Below are positions 1 to 5,712 of a stretch of DNA of 5,712 bases, piece after piece (the stretch's first letter is position 1; each line of letters opens with the position of its first letter). The DNA is from DASROJ01 sp035646975. GTDB lineage: Bacteria; Acidobacteriota; Polarisedimenticolia; JACPZX01; DASXTC01. The notes below the pieces were generated by a model that saw only the letters and a list, made by a program, of their open reading frames with translations, had not been told where the DNA came from and searched no databases. The position numbers and the translations under genes are program-made. Location of the stretch: positions 1 to 5,712 of the forward strand of contig DASROJ010000373.1 of NCBI GenBank assembly GCA_035646975.1, given 5' to 3'.

Positions 1-1
1 C

Positions 2-1264
2 TGGCTGGCTGCCCTCGGATTCGATCTGATCCTGGACGACCTCGACGCGTCAAGATCCGCGAAGCATGGGGAAGCCGGGAAAAGACTCTCCGGCTGGATC
101 GTGGGTGCCGCGCTGGTGATGGCGGCGGTCGCCGTGATGGCGGGATTGATGGCCTGGTGGCTGCCAGGGCCGTTCGAGGCGCTGGCCCGGGCCGCCATCA
201 CGCGGGTCGCGCTGCCGGCCCAGACCGGCCTGATCTCCGCCAACCTCGGGCCGGTTCGCGATGACGCGATCCATCTCGCCCTGCTGGCCGGAACGCTGGC
301 GGCAACCTGGGTGGCCGCGCGTCGAGGCCGACTGAAGTGCGCGGTATTCGCCGCCATCGTTCCGCTGGCCCTCTTCGCCGACCTGATGGGCGCCTCGGTG
401 GGCATCAATTACGCGGGAGATCCCGCCATTTATCGCCAGACGCCTCCCAACGCGACGAAGCTCTCCTCGAGACCGGACCCGCTGTTCCGCCTCTACGTTC
501 CCGACGACACGCTGGGCCGCGACCGGGGAATGTATGGCTCGGTGAACCCCGAGGATTTTCGCTGGGCCGCCAACGCGATGTTGTACGACCTGAACCTGCC
601 CTGGCGACTGTTCAGCGCCAGCGACGGCGACCCGATGTGGAGCCGTCGGTGGAAGAGATTTCACCGGTTGATCGAACAGGAGGGCAACGACGACGCCAGA
701 GGACGCCTGCTCGCGCTGGCCAACATCGGCGTGGTGCTGAAGTCGGGAGCCGGGGGAAGCGTCGACCTGTTCGAGGTGCCGTCCTACCTGCCACGCATCT
801 ACATGGCGGCGGGCGCGCGACGCGTGAAGTCGCCGGACGTCGACGCGCTGGCGGCGATGCTCGCCCCGGGATGGAACCCGGCGCTGGAGGTCCTGGTCGA
901 AGACGACTTCACCGGCGAGATTCGTCCGGCCGCGGCCGACGCGATCACCGCCGCGGTTCGCAACGTCGTCTACACCAGCAACACGGTGACGTTCGAGGTG
1001 GATGCTTCGCGTCGAGGTTACCTGGTGCTCGGAGACGCCAACTATCCGGGATGGGAGGCGACCGTCGACTCGGTGGCGACCCCGGTCTTCACGGCGGATT
1101 ATCTGTTCCGGGGAATCGATCTTCCCGCGGGCAGCCACGTCGTGCGATTCGTCTATCGACCGGCGTCCGTGCGGTGGGGCGCGGCAGGGTCGGCGGCCGG
1201 GCTCGTCATCCTGGCCTGCGTTGGGCTGGCGGGGCGTCGCCGCTCCGGCATCCCTGGCGCATGA
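2..1264 (+). CDS. YfhO-family integral membrane protein, C-terminal part (5' end outside the window)
   Basis: The frame is open from base 2 with no start needed, so the window holds only the last 420 residues; a GTG at 101 is internal. YfhO proteins are polytopic membrane glycosyltransferase-like proteins. Bacillus YfhO works with the CsbB glycosyltransferase in adding sugars to lipoteichoic acid; roles elsewhere are mostly untested. Hydrophobic segments lie near 92-190 and 262-410, then comes a long soluble region (about 415-1170), one last hydrophobic segment (about 1175-1240) and an RRR tail, with stop TGA at 1262-1264. The end of the soluble region carries the family signature: YLVLGDANYPGWEATVD, then TADYLFRGIDLPAGSH and VRFVYRP before the last membrane helix. 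It converges with the GlsB-type gene after 18 bp, with no visible terminator between them. The family call is firm; the substrate is unknown because the catalytic N-terminal half is not visible. Confidence 0.85.
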   Translation, partial: WLAALGFDLILDDLDASRSAKHGEAGKRLSGWIVGAALVMAAVAVMAGLMAWWLPGPFEALARAAITRVALPAQTGLISANLGPVRDDAIHLALLAGTLAATWVAARRGRLKCAVFAAIVPLALFADLMGASVGINYAGDPAIYRQTPPNATKLSSRPDPLFRLYVPDDTLGRDRGMYGSVNPEDFRWAANAMLYDLNLPWRLFSASDGDPMWSRRWKRFHRLIEQEGNDDARGRLLALANIGVVLKSGAGGSVDLFEVPSYLPRIYMAAGARRVKSPDVDALAAMLAPGWNPALEVLVEDDFTGEIRPAAADAITAAVRNVVYTSNTVTFEVDASRRGYLVLGDANYPGWEATVDSVATPVFTADYLFRGIDLPAGSHVVRFVYRPASVRWGAAGSAAGLVILACVGLAGRRRSGIPGA

Positions 1265-1282
1265 GTGCCGACAGGAGCCGTT

Positions 1283-1579
1283 TCACCCGTCGTTCGGGCC
1301 CCACTCGTCGCCGCCGCGCCCGCGGAACAGGCCAAGCACCGCGACGAAGATCGCCGAGCCCATCACGGCGTAAACAGTCGGAAACGTTGTCCCTCCACCG
1401 AGATCGATCTCCAGCAGCGGTGGCAGATTGAGCTTTCCGGCGATCCACCCGCCCAGCGCGGCGCCGATGAACCCCAGGGCGATCGAGCCGATGCAGCCGA
1501 GAGAATAGGGGCGGCCCCCGATGCGTGCCCCGATCGAACCGCACAGAGCCGCCACGATCAGCAGCAGCAGCCAGAACAT
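1283..1579 (-). CDS. GlsB/YeaQ/YmgE-type small stress-response membrane protein
   Basis: A protein of 98 residues from the ATG at 1579, close to the usual 80-100 of this family (transglycosylase-associated protein family). It has three hydrophobic glycine-rich segments: FWLLLLIVAALCGSIGARIGG at the N-terminus, then GCIGSIALGFIGAALGGWIAG, then a C-terminal segment with VMGSAIFVAVLGLF. The middle segment with its GxxGAxxGGxI pattern is the family hallmark. A short charged tail (RGRGGDEWGPNDG) follows. These are inner-membrane proteins often linked to stress response, but their molecular function is unknown. The start is uncertain: ATG 1579 fits family length but has no purine-rich site. A TTG at 1594-1592 adds five residues, overlaps the upstream stop as TTGA and has a weak AGGGA four bases before it. 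The gene lies directly downstream of the exported-protein gene and is probably cotranscribed with it. Confidence 0.85.
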   Translation of the reverse strand: MFWLLLLIVAALCGSIGARIGGRPYSLGCIGSIALGFIGAALGGWIAGKLNLPPLLEIDLGGGTTFPTVYAVMGSAIFVAVLGLFRGRGGDEWGPNDG

Positions 1580-1590
1580 GGGCGAGGCCG

Positions 1591-2547
1591 TCAATTGGTC
1601 CCTGTGCCGGTGGAGACGGTGACGAGGCGTGGAGTGGTACCGTTGACCACGACCACCGTATCCCTGCCGGAGAGCGGCGTTCCGTCGGCATCGACCGCCG
1701 TGAGAGATGCCTCCGTGCTCGCGTTGGTGAGTCCCTGCACCGCGGCGATCGGGAACCCGAGCACGAGGTCGGGCACCCTGTCACGGTTCCGATCGATGAG
1801 CAGCGCCGAGACGGGTGAGGCTTTCTGGAACAGCACCTTTGCCGGGTCGACGCGCGCCGGATCGAATCCCGGAGAGGAAAGAATCGCCACCGGCACGGTG
1901 GTGCGGTCGTTGAGCCGAATCACGTTTCTCTGCTGGCCGGGACGAACATCGATGCCGATGACGCGTCCCGGTATCACGGCGGGTGCATCGTAGGCCAGCG
2001 TGTCGACGAGGCACCCGAGTGTCGGATTGCCCTGGGGCGTGGTGAGTGTGACCCTGCTGATCCCGGGAGCGCTGACGTTCATGACCTGGAAAAAGTAGGT
2101 GAAGTCGGAGGTTTCGAGCGTCTGGCTCGCTATGATATCGCCGGCGGCGTCGTAGGCTGTCAGCACCGTGGTGCCCTTGTCGATGAGAGCGACCGCGACA
2201 CCGACGAAATCGGTGTACGAGGTCACGAAGGGATTGGTGGGATCCACGAAATCGAAAACATAGGTGCCCACCGAGGCGTGGACCTGGCCCGGACCGCCAA
2301 ACCGGGAGAACGGGCTCAGGCTCAGAAGACCGGGAGGCGTGTCGAGCAGGAACGCCAGGCCGCCCCCGTCATCGCTGAAGGGGCCGCCGTTCGGATCGGC
2401 TGGCATCCGGAGACCGCGAAACATGTACTGGTCGCGGACGACTTCTCCTTCGAGGAATCCGTTGAACTCGATGACCTCCGGGGCCGTCTGGGCCATCGCC
2501 AGACCGGTTGACATCGCGAGCACCAGCAGTACGGGAAGCCGAGCCAT
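1591..2547 (-). CDS. Exported beta-rich protein with an IDVRPG-type C-terminal domain
   Basis: A protein of 318 residues. The ATG at 2547 was chosen because it starts a clean Sec signal peptide (MARLPVLLVLAMSTGLAMA, probable cleavage after A19) and has GAGGT five bases upstream (2552-2556). The frame stays open to 2673, but that extension would run into the divergent gene. Residues about 25-188 look like a beta-sandwich: alternating hydrophobic strands, a TAYDAAGDIIA strand-turn and a closing VDTLAYD resemble carbohydrate-binding-like domains of secreted environmental proteins. Residues about 196-300 match a domain known from many secreted bacterial proteins: IDVRPG (199-204), VPVAIL (218-223), FDPARVDPAKVLF, and an acidic Ca-binding-like loop DRNRDRVPD (252-260). 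The tail is rich in Thr, Ser and Gly. No sorting signal such as PEP-CTERM or LPXTG is present. The function is unknown; periplasmic or extracellular location is inferred from the signal peptide. Confidence 0.8.
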   Translation of the reverse strand: MARLPVLLVLAMSTGLAMAQTAPEVIEFNGFLEGEVVRDQYMFRGLRMPADPNGGPFSDDGGGLAFLLDTPPGLLSLSPFSRFGGPGQVHASVGTYVFDFVDPTNPFVTSYTDFVGVAVALIDKGTTVLTAYDAAGDIIASQTLETSDFTYFFQVMNVSAPGISRVTLTTPQGNPTLGCLVDTLAYDAPAVIPGRVIGIDVRPGQQRNVIRLNDRTTVPVAILSSPGFDPARVDPAKVLFQKASPVSALLIDRNRDRVPDLVLGFPIAAVQGLTNASTEASLTAVDADGTPLSGRDTVVVVNGTTPRLVTVSTGTGTN

Positions 2548-2551
2548 GAGG

Positions 2552-2556
2552 ACCTC
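2552..2556 (-). promoter_or_regulatory. Ribosome binding site fixing the exported-protein start
   Basis: On the minus strand GAGGT lies five bases before the ATG at 2547. Together with the signal peptide that starts at this ATG, it rules out the longer open frame reaching 2673. Confidence 0.6.
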
Positions 2557-2566
2557 GCTGAACGCC

Positions 2567-2591
2567 GCGTCCCATTCCCCGAAAGGGACGC
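2567..2591. promoter_or_regulatory. Imperfect 25-bp dyad in the divergent intergenic region (candidate operator or 5'-UTR hairpin)
   Basis: GCGTCCC at 2567-2573 is perfectly inverted as GGGACGC at 2585-2591. After one A/A mismatch (2574/2584) the symmetry resumes as TTC (2575-2577) against GAA (2581-2583) around a CCC centre. That gives 10 of 11 paired positions. It lies 19 bp upstream of the exported-protein ATG and 38 bp upstream of the TMTC-like GTG, in an 82-bp gap between divergent genes. It could be a repressor or activator site serving both genes, or a hairpin in the leader of the minus-strand transcript. I could not recognise convincing -35/-10 boxes on either strand, and no regulator gene is in the window. 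Confidence 0.45.
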
Positions 2592-2616
2592 AGCATGTTG
2601 AATCGACGCGCTGCTC

Positions 2617-2621
2617 GAGGG
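2617..2621 (+). promoter_or_regulatory. Ribosome binding site for the GTG start of the TMTC-like gene
   Basis: GAGGG lies eight bases before the GTG at 2630. An in-frame TAA occupies 2627-2629, directly before the GTG, so no earlier start is possible. The next candidate, TTG at 2666, would trim twelve residues. Confidence 0.5.
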
Positions 2622-2629
2622 CATTGTAA

Positions 2630-4588
2630 GTGGGTCGCGCCGCGGGGGTCAAGCACGTCCTGCCCTTGAGCATCGCAGGGGCCGCGCTGCTCGCGGCATT
2701 CTGCTACTTCGCCACACTCCACAATGAGTTCGTCTTCGACGACATCGACGTCATCGCTCGCAATCCGCTCGTCACGGGCGAACGACTGGACGCGGCCAGG
2801 ATCTTCTCCTCCCACTACTGGCAGCATCTCACCCCAGCAGGCAACCTCTACAGGCCGCTCGTGATCCTGACCTACGCACTGAATCACCTCGCGGGAGGTC
2901 TCGACCCGTCCGGCTATCACCTCGTGAACCTCGTGCTGCACGCGCTGTGCTCAGGTCTCGTCGTGGCGCTGTCCGCAAGGCTCGGTCTGCCGGCGCGCGG
3001 AGCCCTTGCCGCCGGCCTCCTCTTCGCCGCGCATCCGATACACACCGAGGCCGTGACGGGGGTTGTCGGGCGGGCCGAGCTGGTCGCGGCGGCCTGCGTG
3101 CTGGGCGGCTGGCTCGTCCATCTCGGGCGCAGCCAGCCCCGGCCCTGGCGCCCTGTCGCCATCGGCCTGCTGTTTGCCGCCGGCCTCCTGTCGAAGGAAA
3201 ATGCGATCGTGCTGCCGGCGCTCATGTTCCTGGGAGATGTCTGGCGCAATCGGCGTGATCGGATCGGATGGCGGCAGGCCGCGCCCGCGTATGTCGCCTG
3301 CGCCGTGGTGACGATCGCCTGGATCATCCTGCGCGCGATGATCCTCTCGCCGATCCCGGCAGGCTCGCCCTATGAAGGACCATTCGCGCAGGTGCCGGCG
3401 ACTCAGCGCATCCTCACCGCCCTGCCCGTGATGGGGCGCTATCTCCTGCTTCTCGCCGCGCCGCTGCATCTGTCCGCCGATTACTCCTACGACCAGATTC
3501 CGATGGTGAGCTCGCTTTCCGATCCGTCGGCGATCTTCGCCGCCGGGCTGCTCGTCCTGCTGCTGGCGGCCGGCCTCCGGAGGTTCGCCCTGGAGCGCCC
3601 CGGTCATCTGGACGGGCTCTGCGCGCTGGTGTTTTTCGTGACGATGGCGCCCGTGTCGAACCTGTTCGTGCCGATCGGTACCATGATGGCCGAGCGGCTC
3701 CTCTATCTTCCGTCGGTGGCCTTCTGCATCGCCCTGCCCGCGCTGTGGGAAGCGGTCACGGACCCCGCGGCCCGGACTACGCGGCACTCCCCTGCGACCC
3801 GCGTGACCGGCCTCCTGCTCGTCATCGTGCTGCTCGGGCTCTATGCGACCCGGACGATCACCCGCAATCGCGACTGGAAGGATCAACTCACGCTTTTTTC
3901 GGTCACCACGCTCACGTCGCCGCGCAGCGCGAAGGCGCACTACAACTTCGGTGTCGCGCTGGAGGATTCAGGCCAATCCGACCGGGCCCTCGATCAGTAC
4001 CTCGTGGCCGTCGCCATCAAACCGCTGGACCCCCGCTCGCATCACAACGCCGGGTTGCTCCTGGCGAAGATGGGACGTCCCGCTGAAGCGTCGCTTCACC
4101 TCGACCAGGCCTCGCGTCTCGACCCCGCGCTGCCGAAGGTTTTCAGCAGCCTCGGAGCCGTCTGGAGTCATCTCGGCCGGTCGTCGGAGGCGAAGGCGGC
4201 GTTTCGCCGGGGGCTCGAGCAGGACCCCGACGACCAGGTGGCGCTGTACAACCTGGGAACCCTTGCGCTGATGGACGGGCATCCTGACGAGGCGGTCGCT
4301 CCTCTCGAACGGGCCCGCGACCTGGCGCCTTCGGATCCGGACGCTCACTATCAGCTCGGTCTCGCCTTGCTCGGCTCGAACCGGCCCGGCGACGCGATCG
4401 CCGAATGGAGGGAGGCGCTGAGGCTGTCGACCGACCTGCCCGAGGCGCACCTTCAGCTGGCTCGCGCCCTGGCGCTGACAGGGTCGTGGGAAGATGCCGC
4501 GCTGGAAGCCCGCAAGGCCCGGGCCGCCGGCATGACGCTGCCGCCGGATCTGGTCGCGGCGCTAACCCGGCACGGGACGCCGCCTTGA
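2630..4588 (+). CDS. TMTC-like polytopic membrane protein with C-terminal TPR repeats (putative GT-C glycosyltransferase)
   Basis: A protein of 652 residues in two parts. Residues about 10-410 are a multi-span membrane region with the landmarks of the TMTC family (eukaryotic O-mannosyltransferases of the GT-C fold with a DUF1736 region). These are the early Asp-Asp motif FVFDD (D37, D38) in the first non-cytoplasmic loop, LYRPLVILTYALNH (73-86), HPIHTEAV (135-142), VGRAEL (146-151), LLSKEN (186-191), LSADYS (281-286), SNLFVPIG (343-350) and AERLLYLPS (354-362). TRNRDWKDQLTLF (411-423) leads into about six TPR units from 435 to 638, with recurring NxG...G...A pattern. In TMTCs the Asp-Asp pair is thought catalytic and the lipid-linked sugar donor is used outside the membrane; transfer of a sugar to protein here is inference. 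Bacterial relatives are mostly annotated just as TPR proteins. It is divergent from the exported-protein gene and converges with the GST gene. Confidence 0.88.
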   Translation: MGRAAGVKHVLPLSIAGAALLAAFCYFATLHNEFVFDDIDVIARNPLVTGERLDAARIFSSHYWQHLTPAGNLYRPLVILTYALNHLAGGLDPSGYHLVNLVLHALCSGLVVALSARLGLPARGALAAGLLFAAHPIHTEAVTGVVGRAELVAAACVLGGWLVHLGRSQPRPWRPVAIGLLFAAGLLSKENAIVLPALMFLGDVWRNRRDRIGWRQAAPAYVACAVVTIAWIILRAMILSPIPAGSPYEGPFAQVPATQRILTALPVMGRYLLLLAAPLHLSADYSYDQIPMVSSLSDPSAIFAAGLLVLLLAAGLRRFALERPGHLDGLCALVFFVTMAPVSNLFVPIGTMMAERLLYLPSVAFCIALPALWEAVTDPAARTTRHSPATRVTGLLLVIVLLGLYATRTITRNRDWKDQLTLFSVTTLTSPRSAKAHYNFGVALEDSGQSDRALDQYLVAVAIKPLDPRSHHNAGLLLAKMGRPAEASLHLDQASRLDPALPKVFSSLGAVWSHLGRSSEAKAAFRRGLEQDPDDQVALYNLGTLALMDGHPDEAVAPLERARDLAPSDPDAHYQLGLALLGSNRPGDAIAEWREALRLSTDLPEAHLQLARALALTGSWEDAALEARKARAAGMTLPPDLVAALTRHGTPP

Positions 4589-4624
4589 AAAAAAAGCGGG
4601 CCCGCGGGGGGAGTTGCGGGCCCG
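4588..4624 (-). terminator. Intrinsic terminator of the GST operon, overlapping the stop codon of the convergent gene
   Basis: Read on the minus strand, CGGGCCCGC (4624-4616) pairs perfectly with GCGGGCCCG (4605-4597) around a 10-base loop. One C then precedes eight T (4595-4588). This is a canonical rho-independent terminator 66 bp after the GST stop codon. The last T of the tract is the complement of the final A of the TMTC-like gene's TGA. On the plus strand the hairpin has no T-run after it, so it probably works in one direction. Confidence 0.88.
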
Positions 4625-4690
4625 GTGAAGGGTTGGTGCCGAGGAGGTGGCCGACCTTCAATTCATTGGACTCTGCGACCCTCGGAAAGT

Positions 4691-5344
4691 TTACACGGGA
4701 TCGTCGAGAACGTCATAAGGCGGCGGCGACGTGGTCTTGACCGAGGGCCTCGACAGGACCCGATCCACCCAGGCGGCAATGTTGGGGTACTTCTCCTTCA
4801 GCGGCACCTTGAGCAGCCTGGAGGTTCGCGCCAGCGGCGGGATCAATCCGATGTCGGCGAGGCTGAACTCGGTGACGAAATACTCCGTCCCTTCCAGGCA
4901 GCTGTCGAGAAACTGCAGATAGCCGGTTGAGATCCTCAATCCTTCGGCCTCCTGTTCCTTGTTCACGACCTTCAACCGGTAAATCTTGCCTTTGTCGTAC
5001 CGGTAGTTGGCGGTGAACATCAGGCGGAGGGCCGGAGCAAGATACTGATCTGCCAGATCCTCGAACATCCGCGCCCTGGCGCGATCCGCCGGATCGTTTG
5101 GCAGCAGCGGCGGCTGAGGGTACCGATCCTGGAGGTACTCGTTGATGATCGTCGACTCGAAGATCGGCGTGCCATCCTCCAGCACCAGCACCGGCACCTT
5201 GCCCACCGGAGTCAGCGACTTGAACTTGGGATCGTTCTCGCGATCCACGGGCATGACCGGCGTGTATTCCAGCTTCTTTTCGGTCAGGCATATCCTGACC
5301 TTCCAGCAGTATGGGGAGCTCTCGTACTGGTAAAGCGTCAGCAT
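4691..5344 (-). CDS. Glutathione S-transferase family protein
   Basis: A protein of 217 residues, the normal length for a cytosolic GST. Start ATG 5344 has AGGAGA four bases upstream. Residues 1-76 form the thioredoxin-like domain: LTLYQYESSPYCWKVRICL opens it, with S9/S10 and C13 at the active-site helix. VGKVPVL carries the cis-Pro (P51), and FES (62-64) is the usual glutathione gamma-glutamyl contact. A PQPPLLP linker (76-82) leads to the helical domain, which contains the N-capping box FSLADI (160-165) and the common W192 near the C-terminus. Such proteins conjugate or reduce substrates with glutathione in the cytoplasm; the actual substrate cannot be read from sequence. A Ser- or Cys-type (beta/omega-like) mechanism is more likely than Tyr-type. 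It is the last gene of its operon, 18 bp after the lipoprotein gene and just before a strong terminator. Confidence 0.92.
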   Translation of the reverse strand: MLTLYQYESSPYCWKVRICLTEKKLEYTPVMPVDRENDPKFKSLTPVGKVPVLVLEDGTPIFESTIINEYLQDRYPQPPLLPNDPADRARARMFEDLADQYLAPALRLMFTANYRYDKGKIYRLKVVNKEQEAEGLRISTGYLQFLDSCLEGTEYFVTEFSLADIGLIPPLARTSRLLKVPLKEKYPNIAAWVDRVLSRPSVKTTSPPPYDVLDDPV

Positions 5345-5348
5345 CGCT

Positions 5349-5354
5349 TCTCCT
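5349..5354 (-). promoter_or_regulatory. Ribosome binding site of the GST gene
   Basis: AGGAGA on the minus strand, four bases before the ATG at 5344. It sits inside the 18-bp gap after the lipoprotein stop, which leaves little room for a separate promoter and supports cotranscription. Confidence 0.7.
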
Positions 5355-5362
5355 GTTTGTCC

Positions 5363-5626
5363 CTACTTCCTGTCGAGCCTTCTTCGGAGTTCGTCGTTTT
5401 CCTTGCGGAGTCGCTCGATCTCGGCATCTTTCTCGGCCACTTCCCGACGCATCCCGTCGTCGATGTCATCCCGGGCCCGCATGAGCCCCTCGCGTTCTTC
5501 GTCGTTCGACGATTTGGCGATCACGTCGTCGGCGGCCGGCGACGCCTGCGACGAACGCCCGCAAGCGCCCGCCGAAACGAACAGCAGAACCGCCATGAGA
5601 AAGGCCGGCAGCGGGATCCGCCTCAA
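5363..5626 (-). CDS. Small lipoprotein with a C-terminal leucine-zipper-like coiled coil
   Basis: A protein of 87 residues starting at TTG 5626. Residues 1-21 are a signal sequence (two Arg, then a hydrophobic core) ending in AGAC at 19-22. C22 is thus a likely lipid-modified cysteine, although a lipobox with A at -3 is not ideal. A linker rich in Ser, Ala and Asp follows. Residues about 58-87 form a charged coiled coil with I70, N77 and L84 on one heptad position and L73 and L80 on the other, like a short leucine zipper with a buried Asn. It is probably anchored to the outer or inner membrane with the coil in the periplasm. TTG is the only start that keeps the signal sequence: upstream the frame meets a stop at 5674-5672 with no ATG or GTG, and ATG 5596 would leave 11 residues before the cysteine. 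The TTG overlaps the stop of the preceding gene. No named family recognised. Confidence 0.78.
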   Translation of the reverse strand: MRRIPLPAFLMAVLLFVSAGACGRSSQASPAADDVIAKSSNDEEREGLMRARDDIDDGMRREVAEKDAEIERLRKENDELRRRLDRK

Positions 5627-5712
5627 TCCGCGTCCTTTCGTTGCGCCGCCCGCTGCTTCAGCTCGGAGTTTTCACGGCGCAGCTGCTCGAGGGTCCTGTC
5701 CTTGCCTTCTAT
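5623..5712 (-). CDS. C-terminal end of a coiled-coil protein (5' end outside the window)
   Basis: Reading the minus strand inward from base 5712, one frame is open for 29 codons and ends in TGA at 5625-5623. The peptide contains LEQLRRENSELKQR, with L-x-x-L-x-x-x-N-x-x-L spacing identical to the IERLRKENDEL stretch of the next gene. Its tail AAQRKDAD is hydrophilic. The stop overlaps the TTG start of the lipoprotein gene as TTGA, the pattern of translationally coupled genes. It is probably a related small envelope protein, but its N-terminus and any signal sequence lie outside the window, so this is inference. Confidence 0.65.
   Translation of the reverse strand: MEGKDRTLEQLRRENSELKQRAAQRKDAD
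5633..5638 (-). promoter_or_regulatory. Ribosome binding site supporting the TTG start of the lipoprotein gene
   Basis: AAAGGA on the minus strand, six bases before TTG 5626 and lying within the end of the upstream coding frame. It is the main sequence support for a TTG start. Confidence 0.6.

Noticed and set aside
50..1138. Long minus-strand open frame opposite the YfhO-type gene
   Set aside because: Its translation is rich in Arg, His, Gln and Gly with no domain or membrane pattern, as expected of the complement of high-GC coding DNA. The plus-strand frame has clear family motifs.
1265..1993. Plus-strand open frame directly after the YfhO-type stop
   Set aside because: It is antisense to the GlsB-type and exported-protein genes, both of which have recognisable motifs and plausible starts. 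Its own translation has no recognisable features.
2598..2628. TTGAAT followed by an AT-richer ATTGTA as a promoter for the TMTC-like gene
   Set aside because: The spacing is about 19 bp, the match to a -10 box is poor, and transcription would begin at or past the GTG start.
2951..3940. Long minus-strand open frame opposite the TMTC-like gene
   Set aside because: The composition is Arg-, Glu- and Gln-rich and low in complexity. The opposite strand encodes a conserved membrane domain over the whole stretch.
4631..4656. Possible hairpin GGTTGG / CCGACC as a plus-strand terminator
   Set aside because: Only six pairs, one of them a G-T wobble, with a 14-base loop and no T-run after it.
5596..5598. 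Internal ATG as the lipoprotein start
   Set aside because: Starting here (minus strand, ATG at 5596-5594) would leave 11 residues before the cysteine and remove the positive charges, which is too short for a lipoprotein signal. TTG 5626 has a ribosome site. The coordinate range is approximate.

Overview
This GC-rich window has no rRNA, tRNA, CRISPR array or mobile element. The protein families point to an uncultured, probably Gram-negative soil or subsurface bacterium. They are a YfhO-type membrane glycosyltransferase, a TMTC-like membrane protein with TPR repeats, an exported protein with an IDVRPG domain, and small coiled-coil lipoproteins. Acidobacteriota or a similar high-GC lineage is plausible, but this is a guess from family content and composition. 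I found no marker that fixes the taxon.

Layout from left to right. Bases 2-1264 (+) hold the C-terminal part of a YfhO-family integral membrane protein whose start lies outside the window. It converges, with an 18-bp gap, on a minus-strand pair: an exported beta-rich protein (2547-1591) followed by a GlsB/YeaQ-type small membrane protein (1579-1283, or 1594-1283 if a TTG overlapping the upstream stop is used). The exported protein is divergent from a large TMTC-like gene (2630-4588, +). The 82-bp divergent gap contains a good imperfect dyad at 2567-2591.

The right end is a minus-strand operon read from the window edge inward. It starts with the tail of a coiled-coil protein (5712-5623) and continues with a small coiled-coil lipoprotein (5626-5363), coupled to it by a TTGA stop/start overlap. 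An 18-bp gap then leads to a glutathione S-transferase-like protein (5344-4691). The operon ends at a textbook intrinsic terminator (4624-4588) whose T-tract overlaps the stop codon of the convergent TMTC-like gene.

Most of the window concerns the cell envelope: two polytopic proteins of glycosyltransferase-related families, one exported protein and two small coiled-coil proteins. There is no gap over about 100 bp without a gene. I see no clear new defence or mobile system. The most noteworthy points are the bacterial TMTC homologue facing an exported protein across a palindromic intergenic region, and the translationally coupled pair of matching coiled-coil proteins at the right edge.
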